Positions 50,205 through 59,833 of a DNA stretch of 64,000 nucleotides are shown here, one piece after another; position 1 is the stretch's first letter, and each line of letters begins with the position of its first letter. Both the position numbers and the translations under genes were made by a program. Under the pieces are notes generated by a model. That model was not told the origin of the DNA. It did no database searches and saw only the letters and a program-made list of their open reading frames with translations. The DNA comes from Planktosalinus sp963977065 (GTDB lineage: Bacteria; Bacteroidota; Bacteroidia; Flavobacteriales; Flavobacteriaceae), in contig CAXBNF010000002.1 in NCBI GenBank assembly GCA_963977065.1, forward strand, positions 206,586 through 270,585, given 5' to 3'.

Positions 50205-51128
50205 ATGGCAAAAAAAACATTTTACAGCAACGGAAAGTTATTGATTACAGCAGAATATCTTGTTCTTGACGGCGCAGAAGCACTGGCAATTCCCACTGTA
50301 TATGGTCAGGATTTAAAAGTAAGTAGCGCCAAAAGTGAAGATTTATTCTGGACAAGTAAAAATGAAAAAGGAGCTGTTTGGTTTGAGGCAGTTTTTCAAA
50401 TCATTCCAAAATTATCCATCAAATCAACAACAGATCATAAAATTGCTGAAACACTTTTGGATATTCTTCAGACTGCAAAAAAATTGAATGCTGGTTTTCT
50501 TACTGATTTTTCGGGCTTTGAGGTTATTACTCATTTAAATTTCCCCAGGGAATGGGGGCTTGGTACTTCATCGACATTGATTAACAATATTGCCCAATGG
50601 GCAGCGGTGGATGCTTTTGATCTTTTAGAAAACAGCTTTCGCGGAAGCGGGTATGACATCGCCTGTGCGCAAACTGATACACCAATCGTGTATTCAAAAT
50701 CAAAACACGTATCAAAATCTCAGCAAATAAATCTCAAATGGCCATTTACTGAGTCGCTATTTTTTGTGTATCTCAACAAAAAACAGGATAGTAAAAAAGC
50801 GATTGCTCATTACAATGCACTTTCTCAAAACAAGGAGTTAACTATTAAAAAAGTAAATGAGCTCACAAAACAGTTTATAAATTGCAAGTCGCTTTCTCAA
50901 TTTGAAGAACTCATTGTAGTGCACGAAGACTTGCTTTCAAACCTATTAAAAATTCCAACAATCAAAAGGAGTTTATTTGCTGATTACAGCGGAAGCATAA
51001 AAAGTCTGGGAGCATGGGGCGGTGACTTTGTTTTGGTTACCCGAAAAGATGCGCTTGCTTATTTTACAGAAAGAGGATACAAAACTATTATTCCTTTTAA
51101 TGAAATGGTGAAAAAGAAAGGAGTTTGA
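50205..51128 (+). CDS. GYDIA family GHMP kinase
   Basis: ATP-dependent small-molecule kinase of 307 residues, GHMP superfamily. Visible are an N-terminal FYSNGKLLITAEYLVLDGAE, the phosphate-binding loop PREWGLGTSSTLINN, and the name-giving GYDIACAQTDTPIVY. The C-terminal GHMP motif is LGAWGGDFVLVTRKD. It abuts mvaA with no spacer, so it is almost certainly translated from the same message. It probably acts in the mevalonate pathway (mevalonate or phosphomevalonate kinase), but its exact substrate is not evident. It carries one copy of the CTTTCGCGNAAGCG motif right before GYDIA. Confidence 0.88.
   Translation: MAKKTFYSNGKLLITAEYLVLDGAEALAIPTVYGQDLKVSSAKSEDLFWTSKNEKGAVWFEAVFQIIPKLSIKSTTDHKIAETLLDILQTAKKLNAGFLTDFSGFEVITHLNFPREWGLGTSSTLINNIAQWAAVDAFDLLENSFRGSGYDIACAQTDTPIVYSKSKHVSKSQQINLKWPFTESLFFVYLNKKQDSKKAIAHYNALSQNKELTIKKVNELTKQFINCKSLSQFEELIVVHEDLLSNLLKIPTIKRSLFADYSGSIKSLGAWGGDFVLVTRKDALAYFTERGYKTIIPFNEMVKKKGV
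50636..50649 (+). repeat. Palindromic DNA motif CTTTCGCGGAAGCG (copy 4)
   Basis: Inside the GYDIA kinase gene, encoding SFRGSG. It fits CTTTCGCGNAAGCG with N = G; the last base of the 15-mer differs. Confidence 0.6.
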
Positions 51129-51199
51129 TTGTTTTGTTGCACTTTGGGGAAAAAATATTTTTAGTGCATCAAAACAAAAAACTCCTTTAATACCATAAT

Positions 51200-51811
51200 T
51201 TATTTTTCTAAAAGCTCATAGCTAACATTAATTGTATAGGTTTTATCAATATTATAGTAAGACCATTCATGTTCTTTTGGCAAATGGTAAGCTTGTATTG
51301 ACAGAATATTTCCAACTTTTTTCCCTGCTAAATTTGCTATTTGTGAAGCTTTTTGTTTTGCATTACTCAGGGCTTCTGAAATGATTTGATCATAACTTTT
51401 ACCCAAAAAGGTTACTTTAAATTGAATGTTATTAATATAAGTGCCAGGAAAAACAAAAGCCATTAAATCCTCAAAGGTTTTCTGGTTTGAGACAATAATT
51501 TCAAAAGTTGACCCTGGATCTTTATTACCTATTAAATTGTAATCAAGTTTGTTTTCAGTGATTTTTTCAGGCTTTATATTTTCTTTTTGAAGTTTTTTTA
51601 AAAATTCTTGTTTCATTTCTTCAATATTATCAAATTTAATACCTGCATATTGGGTGTCTTTAATACTAAGCGTAAAATTTAATTTATAACTCTCGGGTTT
51701 AATTTCATAGAATGAAGAACCTGAAACATTTATAGACGGCATGTCAAATACTTTATTTTGTGCGCTTGTTATTGACACAAAAATTAACAGTAGTAGGGTT
51801 ATAACTTTCAT
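51200..51811 (-). CDS. SIMPL domain (DUF541) exported protein
   Basis: Periplasmic protein of 203 residues with a signal peptide (1-17). The SIMPL/DUF541 fold covers most of the remainder: INVSGSSFYEIKPESYKLNF at the start and EALSNAKQKASQIANLAGKKVG in the conserved helix. Functions of the family are poorly known, some members being oligomeric envelope proteins. It lies 10 bases downstream of the T9SS-secreted protein gene, so the two are probably co-transcribed. Confidence 0.82.
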   Translation of the reverse strand: MKVITLLLLIFVSITSAQNKVFDMPSINVSGSSFYEIKPESYKLNFTLSIKDTQYAGIKFDNIEEMKQEFLKKLQKENIKPEKITENKLDYNLIGNKDPGSTFEIIVSNQKTFEDLMAFVFPGTYINNIQFKVTFLGKSYDQIISEALSNAKQKASQIANLAGKKVGNILSIQAYHLPKEHEWSYYNIDKTYTINVSYELLEK

Positions 51812-51821
51812 GTTTCCTAAA

Positions 51822-53306
51822 TTAATTAATAATTATTTTTTTAGTTTCTTGTTTTTTTGTTGTTTGTATATTTATAAAATAAACTCCACTTGCTAGATTT
51901 GAAATATCCAATTGTTGAGTTGTGTTGAGGTTTTTAAAGGCTACTGTTTTAATTAATTTTCCAGTGGAATCATAAATTTCTGTTGACGTTAAAGCTTCAT
52001 TTTGTGGAGCTTCTATATTGATATATTGATTTGCTGGATTGGGGTATAATTTTATGGTTTCTATGTCGAGGTCAAGGAGACTTAAAACGCTCGATTGTCT
52101 ATCAAAATAAAGTCCTTCAGCGTGAGTTCCATCAGCACTGGTGCCTGTATAAACTATTAATGCCTCCTCTTCTTCTCCACTTCTAATTGTAGTAATTGCA
52201 AAAGGTTGAAATCCATCATAGAGGTCGATATCATTTGGCGTTGCAAATTCCGAAGTGCTCAGTGTAGAGCCATCATAGACACGATACAAAAGACTATTAT
52301 TTTGACTACCGTTTATAGATTGTCTTAAATACCCAATTTGCACATTTGCGCCTATTCTATAATTAATAAAACCATCCATATAAAGGTAGCTAATCCCTTC
52401 TGGCGAAGCATTAGTAACACCCCCTGTAAAGTTTGCCCCTCCTATTTTTCGATATCTTCTTATATTGTATTTTCCTCCAGAACCAGTACCTCTGGAAGAA
52501 GTAATAACAAGGACATTTTCAAAGGGGCCAATTTCTCTTTCTGCTACAATTTTTGGGTTTAAAGATTCTCTAACACTTCCATCTTCCAGTACTTCTGTAG
52601 CGTTCCAGCTAGCGGGGTCGAGTCGATTTGTGTTATGCCTTGCGTTTAAATCGCCATTGCTATTTCTTACATAAGTAACATAAATATTCCCAACTCTTGA
52701 ATAGGCTATTGATGGCATAGAGCGACCAAAGGCAATGGTTTCAAAATCGACATAATCAAAGCCAAAAGTGCCAACTTGTGTTCTTGCCGTTAGTATATTA
52801 TTTGATGTGGTTTGATAGATTAAAAATACACTTTGATTACTAGTGCTTTCAGGAAAATCTCTATCCACATCAAAATCTACTACATTTTCTGCAATCACTT
52901 GACTTTCTACTGGAGTGCCTTGTGATAAATTAAATCTTCTTACACGCAACTGGTTGTTGTTGTTTACAGTATAAACTAATAAATAGTCATCGCCCGAAAC
53001 AGCATTCAACATCAGCATTTTCATTTTAAGAAAATTTACATTTGGGGTAGCTTCAAAAAAGGTTGCCCAATTTTCTCCTTCATCATTAGATTGATAAATC
53101 GAGATTCTAGAAGAGCCTGCAAGATTTTCAAAGCAAGATGCAAATAATAGAGTTCCTTCATTTAAACTTACAATATCTATACCGCCGTCTACTCTAGAAT
53201 TTGTAATTTCTATATTGTCAAACCAACGGTTATTTTGTTGCTGGGCAAATACTACTGTCCCTACTAATATTGCCAAAAGGCAAACTAAATTTTTTGGTGT
53301 TTTCAT
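51822..53306 (-). CDS. T9SS type A sorting domain protein with Asp-box beta-propeller
   Basis: Secreted or surface protein of 494 residues. Signal peptide 1-21; central beta-propeller-like region with an Asp-box (YQSNDEGENWATFF) near residue 70, as in sialidase-like folds; C-terminal type IX secretion signal of about 75 residues beginning KLYPNPANQYINIEAP and ending KKIIIN. No catalytic arginine triad was recognised, so an enzymatic role is doubtful. It lies just downstream of the hybrid regulator gene, in the same direction. Confidence 0.85.
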   Translation of the reverse strand: MKTPKNLVCLLAILVGTVVFAQQQNNRWFDNIEITNSRVDGGIDIVSLNEGTLLFASCFENLAGSSRISIYQSNDEGENWATFFEATPNVNFLKMKMLMLNAVSGDDYLLVYTVNNNNQLRVRRFNLSQGTPVESQVIAENVVDFDVDRDFPESTSNQSVFLIYQTTSNNILTARTQVGTFGFDYVDFETIAFGRSMPSIAYSRVGNIYVTYVRNSNGDLNARHNTNRLDPASWNATEVLEDGSVRESLNPKIVAEREIGPFENVLVITSSRGTGSGGKYNIRRYRKIGGANFTGGVTNASPEGISYLYMDGFINYRIGANVQIGYLRQSINGSQNNSLLYRVYDGSTLSTSEFATPNDIDLYDGFQPFAITTIRSGEEEEALIVYTGTSADGTHAEGLYFDRQSSVLSLLDLDIETIKLYPNPANQYINIEAPQNEALTSTEIYDSTGKLIKTVAFKNLNTTQQLDISNLASGVYFINIQTTKKQETKKIIIN

Positions 53307-53415
53307 AATGATTTATTTTGATTCACTACAAAACTATTGGAGACTTTAAAAAAGAAGGGGGATAAATGTTACAATAAGGTGGATAATTGTGCCAATATAA
53401 GTATTTAAAGGTGTT

Positions 53416-56400
53416 TTAGGGCTTTTTCCTAAATGAAGAAGGGGTTTTTCCTGCTTCATTTTTAAATATTTTTGAGAAATATTTGGGGTCTTCATAACCT
53501 ACTTCATAAGCAATTTCAGAAATTGTCAAATCAGTTTTTTGTAATAAGTTTTTTGCTTTCTGAATTTTTATATGATTGATATATTGTGTAATTGACATAT
53601 TGGTAAGCTGTTTGATTTTTCTATGGAGTTGTGTTCTGCTCATCAACATTTTTTTGGCTAGAGTTTCCATATTTTCATCTTGTTTATAATTAATAGCAAA
53701 TTCTTGTATTTCTTGAATAAATTTGATATCCAGTTGATTCACATTTTGTAATTTGTTTTCCGGTTTGTTTAATTTTAGTATTTTTTGATAAAATTCAATT
53801 TGATACTCTCGTTTTTTTATTAGGTTTTCAATTATTTGAAGAAGCTCTGTTTCATTAAATGGCTTATTGATGTATGCATCTACTCCAAGTTGATATCCTT
53901 TTAATCTACTTTTTTCATCAGTTCTTGCTGTTACCATTATAAAGGGAAGGTGGGATGTTTTAATATTGTTCTTTATTTTTTCACAAAATTCAAACCCATC
54001 CATTAGAGGCATCATAACATCACTTAATATGAAATCTATTTTTCTGTATTCAGAAATTTCTAGTGCTTTTTTTCCATTAGAAGCTTCTATAATATTATAG
54101 TTGTTTTCAAATAGCTCTTTAAAATAACTTCTTATCGCTGCATTGTCTTCAACTACCAAAATCACAGGTTTATTTTGCTTTATTGATGTTTCTAATAGTT
54201 TATCTTTTGTTGTCCCAGGTGCTACAAATGGGTTTACAAACTGAAATTCCTCTTGTGTTCTAAGTGAGTTTTTTATGGGAAGTTTCACTGTAAATTTTGT
54301 CCCCACATTTTCTTTGCTTTCAACAGTAATTGTTCCTTCCATAAATTCTATCAAGCCTTTTGTTAATTCCATTCCAATACCACTTCCAATATTACTATCA
54401 AGATCAAATGTTTTATAATAACGATCAAAAATGTGAGGCAAATCTTCTTTTTTGATACCTTTTCCTGTGTCTTGAATCTCTAAAATTAAGGTATGGTTAT
54501 TTTCTTGTCGAATTGAAAAAACAATTTTTCCTTCTTTGGGGGTAAACTTTATGGCATTACTTAAAAGATTGTTGATTACTTTTTGAAGCTTAGTATCGTC
54601 TAGATCCATGATAAGGCTTTTAATGGAGGTTTTAAAAAGTAATTTTTGTTTTTTGGAATCTGTAAATGGTAAAAAAAGTGAAATACATTTTTTTATAAAA
54701 GCCACTACATCACCATTTTTATAATTTTTAGTTAACTGTTTATTGTCGAGGGATACTAATTCCAAAATTTGGTTTACGAGCATTAATAATTGTTCGCCGT
54801 TTTCATTTATAGAGACAATACTTTCTTTGTCTTTTTGAGATATCTCTTTATTAGTAAGTAACCTTCCTGCTAGTCCTTTAATGATGGTAAGTGGTGTTTT
54901 AAATTCGTGGCTAATATTGGCATACATCGTTGATTTCACCTCGTCTAGTATTATTGCAGATGCTACATTCTGTTTTGCAAGTTTATTCTTCAGTAATAAA
55001 TAATAAATCAAGGTTGTTATGCCAATAAGTATTAAAAAATATATAAAAAAAGCAACCTTAGTCTTATACCAAGGCGGCAATATGTTGATTAATAATTCAT
55101 TAGATACACCATTTTTTGGATTTTGGCCAATTAAATAGGAGTTAAAAATGATTCTATTTTTTCCTATGGGAAGATTTGTAAAATGAACTGTGCGATTGGG
55201 TAATTCTGTCCATTGATTTTCATTATAGGAATAAGCAAATTTTATTTTATCTGTATAATGAAAATCTAATGTTGAAAAATTGAGAGTTATATTTCTTTCA
55301 CTAAAATTTAAATCAATATTTCTTAAAGAGTCAACTTCATAGTAATAGTTTTGATTGGTATTATTGTTTGAATAGTTAATTATAGAAGTAATAAAGGGCT
55401 TGTTTATTTCTGAGAGATTTTGAGTTTTGTTTAAATTTATGATTTGCAAGCCTTCATCAGTTCCAAAATATAATTGATTTGTTATTTTATTAAAGTGTGC
55501 AGAGGAAAATAAAAATGCGTTTGATATTAAACCATCTTCAGTTGTGTAGTTTTTAAAGGTTTGATTTTTTGCATCAAAATAAAAGATTCCATCAAAAATT
55601 GTGGAAATCCATAGATTGTTTTTGATGTCCGCTTTAATTGACATTACTTTTTTGTTAAAATAATTGTCATTAATGTTTAGGTGTTTAAAATTTTCAATAT
55701 GTTCGTCATAAAAAACTAAACCATTATCAGTACCAAACCACATTGTTCCATCAGGAGCCTCTTCAATGCTTAAAATAATGTTTGAACTTAAACCATCAAA
55801 AAGTTCAGATTGGTGTTGAAATCTTTTTATAGTATTGGAATTAATTAAATCTTGATTTGAAACATTGGGAATCATAAATATTCCATATGCCGCTGTAGCA
55901 ATCCAAAGTCTATCTTTGGAATCTATTTTAATGTCAATGATTTTTTGAGTTTTATCCTCTTTTGAGAGGGGAAGTTTAAAGTCAAATTGTATTTTTCCCA
56001 AAGTGTCAAATACTATATTTTCATCAAAAGTAGCTACCCAAATTCTGTGATTTTTATCTTTTTCAATACCTAGAATGGGATTAAATTTATTTTGGGGAGT
56101 TAATTCAATTTTATTAATTTTTTTAGTTAATAAATTATAAATAATAATTTCATTTTCACTTGTTGCTAACCATAATTGATTATTGAATTTATTTATAGAT
56201 TGAAAATTATACTCTTTAAATAATTGGTTTGTTACAGAACCTTTATTTATAATTAACCCATCGTTTCCAGCTAAATATATTGTATTTTTTTCACTAATAA
56301 CTCGTCGAGAATGATAGGGTAGATAAGGGTTTTCAAAAAAACTTAATGTTTTTTTTTGCTTGTATAAACCTTTGGTGGTTCCCACCCATAATAATCCTTC

Positions 56401-57264
56401 TTTATCAATAAATAATTTTTGTATTGTACTATTTTCTGGAATTGTATGAGATAATAAAGTAAGGCTATTATCATTTAAATCATAATTATAAATTTTCTCA
56501 GAAGAATTTATGTAAAAACTATTTTTAAATGAATTTGAAAGATTTGTAACAGGAATATTGATTTTAAGTTTTTCAATTACTCCTTCCCTATCTATTTTAT
56601 AAGCTCCAGATGTAGTTCCAACAATAGCACTATTATTTTCAACCCGTATTAATGCATCAATATTAAAATTAAATACTCTTTTATCAAAGATGGTGTTTGT
56701 TGAATCTAAGAAATATAAGGTTTCATTTAATGTTAACAAAATTTGATTATCAATCTCTTCAATGAATGATGTGGAAGAGCCAAAAGGTAATTTTTTAATG
56801 CTATTCTCTTTGGTGTTAAAATATTGAATACCTACATCAGATACTATGTATAAATTATTATTTTCTAAAATTTTTAAACTGTGTAAAAATTTTTCACTTT
56901 CAATATTCTTTGAATTATAGTTTGTAAACTTTTGAGATTTTAAATTAAAACTACTAAGCCCCCCTCCAAAAGTTGCAATCCAAATTGTATTATTTTTAAT
57001 TGTTAAAGCACGGGCATAATTACCAGGTAAGGTATTGTTTCTATAGGGTTGATTTTTAAAGGCTACCATTTCATAACCATCATAACTATAAAGTCCATCC
57101 TGAGTTCCAACCCAAAGAAACCCCTGACTATCCTGTTCAATGGCTGAAACCCATGTTTTTTGAAAATTTTTAGTTTCAACCAAACTAAAATTCAGTGTAT
57201 TTTGAGCCGACAAAAAACAGTTTTGAGTTATATAAAAAAGAAAAGTGTATATCAAAGGTTTCAT
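53416..57264 (-). CDS. Hybrid two-component system protein (HTCS): propeller sensor, histidine kinase, receiver, AraC output
   Basis: One-protein sensing and transcription system of 1282 residues from the ATG at 57264 (a GTG lies five codons upstream). Signal peptide about 1-19; periplasmic two-component propeller repeats to about 640 (WVGTQDGLYSYDGY, WVGTTKGLYK, WFGTDNGLVFYDE); Y_Y_Y domain to about 725; one transmembrane helix near 730-752; HisKA with His786 in ANISHEFKTPLTI; HATPase with LSNAIKFTPKEGK and GSGIGMELTKGL; receiver domain with Asp1082 in LSDVMMPLMDG; AraC helix-turn-helix at the end (ISEIAYEVGYEDPKYFS). These usually control glycan-use loci, but no SusC/SusD pair is nearby. 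Strongly AT-rich. Confidence 0.93.
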   Translation of the reverse strand: MKPLIYTFLFYITQNCFLSAQNTLNFSLVETKNFQKTWVSAIEQDSQGFLWVGTQDGLYSYDGYEMVAFKNQPYRNNTLPGNYARALTIKNNTIWIATFGGGLSSFNLKSQKFTNYNSKNIESEKFLHSLKILENNNLYIVSDVGIQYFNTKENSIKKLPFGSSTSFIEEIDNQILLTLNETLYFLDSTNTIFDKRVFNFNIDALIRVENNSAIVGTTSGAYKIDREGVIEKLKINIPVTNLSNSFKNSFYINSSEKIYNYDLNDNSLTLLSHTIPENSTIQKLFIDKEGLLWVGTTKGLYKQKKTLSFFENPYLPYHSRRVISEKNTIYLAGNDGLIINKGSVTNQLFKEYNFQSINKFNNQLWLATSENEIIIYNLLTKKINKIELTPQNKFNPILGIEKDKNHRIWVATFDENIVFDTLGKIQFDFKLPLSKEDKTQKIIDIKIDSKDRLWIATAAYGIFMIPNVSNQDLINSNTIKRFQHQSELFDGLSSNIILSIEEAPDGTMWFGTDNGLVFYDEHIENFKHLNINDNYFNKKVMSIKADIKNNLWISTIFDGIFYFDAKNQTFKNYTTEDGLISNAFLFSSAHFNKITNQLYFGTDEGLQIINLNKTQNLSEINKPFITSIINYSNNNTNQNYYYEVDSLRNIDLNFSERNITLNFSTLDFHYTDKIKFAYSYNENQWTELPNRTVHFTNLPIGKNRIIFNSYLIGQNPKNGVSNELLINILPPWYKTKVAFFIYFLILIGITTLIYYLLLKNKLAKQNVASAIILDEVKSTMYANISHEFKTPLTIIKGLAGRLLTNKEISQKDKESIVSINENGEQLLMLVNQILELVSLDNKQLTKNYKNGDVVAFIKKCISLFLPFTDSKKQKLLFKTSIKSLIMDLDDTKLQKVINNLLSNAIKFTPKEGKIVFSIRQENNHTLILEIQDTGKGIKKEDLPHIFDRYYKTFDLDSNIGSGIGMELTKGLIEFMEGTITVESKENVGTKFTVKLPIKNSLRTQEEFQFVNPFVAPGTTKDKLLETSIKQNKPVILVVEDNAAIRSYFKELFENNYNIIEASNGKKALEISEYRKIDFILSDVMMPLMDGFEFCEKIKNNIKTSHLPFIMVTARTDEKSRLKGYQLGVDAYINKPFNETELLQIIENLIKKREYQIEFYQKILKLNKPENKLQNVNQLDIKFIQEIQEFAINYKQDENMETLAKKMLMSRTQLHRKIKQLTNMSITQYINHIKIQKAKNLLQKTDLTISEIAYEVGYEDPKYFSKIFKNEAGKTPSSFRKKP

Positions 57265-57309
57265 AACCCTAATATACACTTAAAAAAAATAAATCTTGTA
57301 TCTTAATTT

Positions 57310-59436
57310 TTAATACAAATTCGTTCTGCGATCTTCTATCTTGGCTTTCTTTTTAAGCGCATTGAAAACTGTAGCATTGATATTAGATGCACGTCTGTTG
57401 TTAATTTGTGTGATATAGGAAGTGAAATCTTCTCTTTGAGCCGCTTCTGTGGTAGAAAGCACCCTAACCATATAAATTCCATTTTTACCCTCAATGAGTC
57501 CAGAGGTTTGCCCTTGGCTGAGACCAAATGCAGTACCCACAACTTTTGGTTCTGTACCTGCATCGGGAATAAGTGGTGATTTTCTATTAAGTGCATTCGC
57601 TCGCTTTACCTGAACATTATTAGCTGAAGCAAGGTCTTCTAAGGTTGTCGCTTTATTGTTGTCTAAAATGCGTTTTGCTTTTTTCTCATTTCTAACCAAA
57701 GGAGTTACTTGAGCCGATGCTTCTGAAACAGGCATCAAACCTTTTGGGTTTTTATTTGTAAGTTGCACAATGGCATACCCATTATTGACATTAAATCTTT
57801 TGATAGCTCCTACTTGTGTTTCTTTTTCAAAGGCCCAATTCACAATTTCGCGATTTGCACCAATGCCGGGGATATTTTCTTCCAATTCACCCACTCGATT
57901 TACTGGTCTCACATCACTAATATCATCTTCTTTAGCCGCTGAAATAAAATCTGTACTCAATGCTTTCGATTCAAAACGTGTAGCTTCAGTGAAGGTTTGA
58001 TTAAGAGTTTGTTCTGAGGGTTGTATCGTTTTAACAACATAGGCTACTTTAATAGCTTTTTGAATGTTTTTCTGTTCCTCAATTTTAATGATGAAGTAAC
58101 CCAATTCTGTTTCAATGATTTCGATATCACCTCTGTTATTTTCAAAGGCAAAATCATTAAACTCTTTAATAGAGACTGAACCGGGAGTTAAATATCCCAG
58201 ATCACCTTTGTTTTCTTCTACGCCCGGATCATCAGAGAATTGAATGGCAAGGTCTTCAAATTTTGATGCATCCCTTTTAATTACATTTAAAAGACTGTCT
58301 GCAAGTGACTTTGCTCCTTCTTTTGTTCTGCTGGTTGAACCAGCTGTTTCAAGGCCATCCCAGGAAATCATAATATGCTTAGTTTTTACAGAATCTGCCA
58401 TTTGTTGAATGTCTGTAACCTTTGCTAAATTAATTCGACCTTGCGTTTTATAAGGCCCATATACTTCGCCTTTGTTAAGGCTAAAAAGGGTGTCAGCAAC
58501 ATTCTCAGAAAGTTGATTTTTAAATACCCATCTGTCTGTGAATTGCCCCTCTGAATGCTGAGAAACAAATGCTGCAATATCTGTTGCCTCCTGAAAGCTT
58601 GGAAGTGTATCGTTTAATCCAGAAATTGAATTGTATTTGATTTGAGGTTGTAAAAGTTCTTTTATTTCGTTTTCAATAGTTGCTTCGTCCTCTTCTGAAG
58701 GATTTTCAGCAAAAAGGACATATTGAAAATCAACAGCGGCTTCTACTTCATATTTTTTTGCATTTCGCTTTATGTAGTCTTCGATGTCTTTTTCAGTAAC
58801 TTCAATTTCTTCATCAGGAATACTTGAGAAGGGAATTTGTACAAATTCAATATCTACTTTATCATTTTCTAATTTGTATTCTTGTTTTCCTTCAAAAGTA
58901 GTCGCCGTTAAACCGGCTCTTATTAAGCTGTAATAGGTTTGTTCAATGGCATTTTGACTTAGGCTTTTTTCAAACTCCACAAATTGAGCATATTGCTGTG
59001 GTGCATTTACCTTTACATCTGCAAGGTACTCCTGTACTTTAAAAGGGTCATAAATACCGGCTTCATTTGAAAATGTGGGGTTTCCGCTTAGATTTTGTGC
59101 CAATGCATTTTGCAATTGTTCATCACTAATTTGTAAGCCCAATTTTTCAAATTGTTCTCTAAACAAGTTTGCACGCACCTCATTGTTCCAAACAGCATTT
59201 GCTGCTTGTAGATTTGTGGCGTTTGCTCCCATATTTCGTAAAGCATTCTCTACTTTATTTAGAAAATCATTTCTGGAAATATCAGTCCCATTAATTGTTC
59301 CTACTGTATTTTGCTCTTTGTTGGATGAAAATCCACCGTTTTGAAATACATCTGCCAATACAAATGCAAAGAGAGCCATTGCAATAATGATAATCAAAAA
59401 TACCGAGCGTTGTCTAATTTTATTTAATACTGCCAT
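57310..59436 (-). CDS. Periplasmic peptidylprolyl isomerase, PpiD/SurA-like
   Basis: Membrane-anchored folding helper of 708 residues. An N-terminal helix (SVFLIIIIAMALFAFVLADVF, about 12-32) anchors a SurA-N-like chaperone domain (40-250). A parvulin (rotamase) domain at about 345-455 contains KTKHIMISWDG and FSDDPGVEENKGDLGYLTPG. A further chaperone-like region follows. It is expected to assist outer-membrane protein folding. It is last in the coaX-OMP-TPR-lptC direction, separated from the small membrane gene by 193 bases. Confidence 0.9.
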   Translation of the reverse strand: MAVLNKIRQRSVFLIIIIAMALFAFVLADVFQNGGFSSNKEQNTVGTINGTDISRNDFLNKVENALRNMGANATNLQAANAVWNNEVRANLFREQFEKLGLQISDEQLQNALAQNLSGNPTFSNEAGIYDPFKVQEYLADVKVNAPQQYAQFVEFEKSLSQNAIEQTYYSLIRAGLTATTFEGKQEYKLENDKVDIEFVQIPFSSIPDEEIEVTEKDIEDYIKRNAKKYEVEAAVDFQYVLFAENPSEEDEATIENEIKELLQPQIKYNSISGLNDTLPSFQEATDIAAFVSQHSEGQFTDRWVFKNQLSENVADTLFSLNKGEVYGPYKTQGRINLAKVTDIQQMADSVKTKHIMISWDGLETAGSTSRTKEGAKSLADSLLNVIKRDASKFEDLAIQFSDDPGVEENKGDLGYLTPGSVSIKEFNDFAFENNRGDIEIIETELGYFIIKIEEQKNIQKAIKVAYVVKTIQPSEQTLNQTFTEATRFESKALSTDFISAAKEDDISDVRPVNRVGELEENIPGIGANREIVNWAFEKETQVGAIKRFNVNNGYAIVQLTNKNPKGLMPVSEASAQVTPLVRNEKKAKRILDNNKATTLEDLASANNVQVKRANALNRKSPLIPDAGTEPKVVGTAFGLSQGQTSGLIEGKNGIYMVRVLSTTEAAQREDFTSYITQINNRRASNINATVFNALKKKAKIEDRRTNLY

Positions 59437-59629
59437 TTTTTATGAAATTTTATAGGGGGCGAAAATACCATTTTTGAACAACTTATGAAAAACTTATTGC
59501 TCAAAAATTCACTTATTTTTAAAAATAATTTTGATGTGGAATATATTCTATTAAAATGCCCTTATTTTATATGGAGGTCTAATTTCTAAAAACTCATAAT
59601 GAGTCATTTATGAGCTATACAAATAAAAT

Positions 59630-59833
59630 TTATTTTTCGTTTTGTTGACGCTTTTCCAGCTTTTTCCTAAAGTTGCGTTTAAAGAAAAACATAAATAATG
59701 CTACTACACCAAAGAATATAAATAAATTAGCCCTATCGGGATTGCTATTCCAATTGCTTATCACCGCAAATAAAGATAGAATAAACATAATCAAATATGC
59801 ATATTCAAAAATTTTGTAAACTGTTTTATTCAT
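59630..59833 (-). CDS. Small two-helix membrane protein
   Basis: 67 residues with two hydrophobic helices (about 11-27 and 36-52) and a strongly basic tail (FKRNFRKKLEKRQQNEK), probably cytoplasmic. It overlaps the end of lptC by 8 bases, which favours a real, co-translated gene. No known motif; function unknown. Confidence 0.7.
   Translation of the reverse strand: MNKTVYKIFEYAYLIMFILSLFAVISNWNSNPDRANLFIFFGVVALFMFFFKRNFRKKLEKRQQNEK

Noticed and set aside
51822..53306. Active sialidase
   Set aside because: Only one clear Asp-box and no recognisable catalytic arginines were found.
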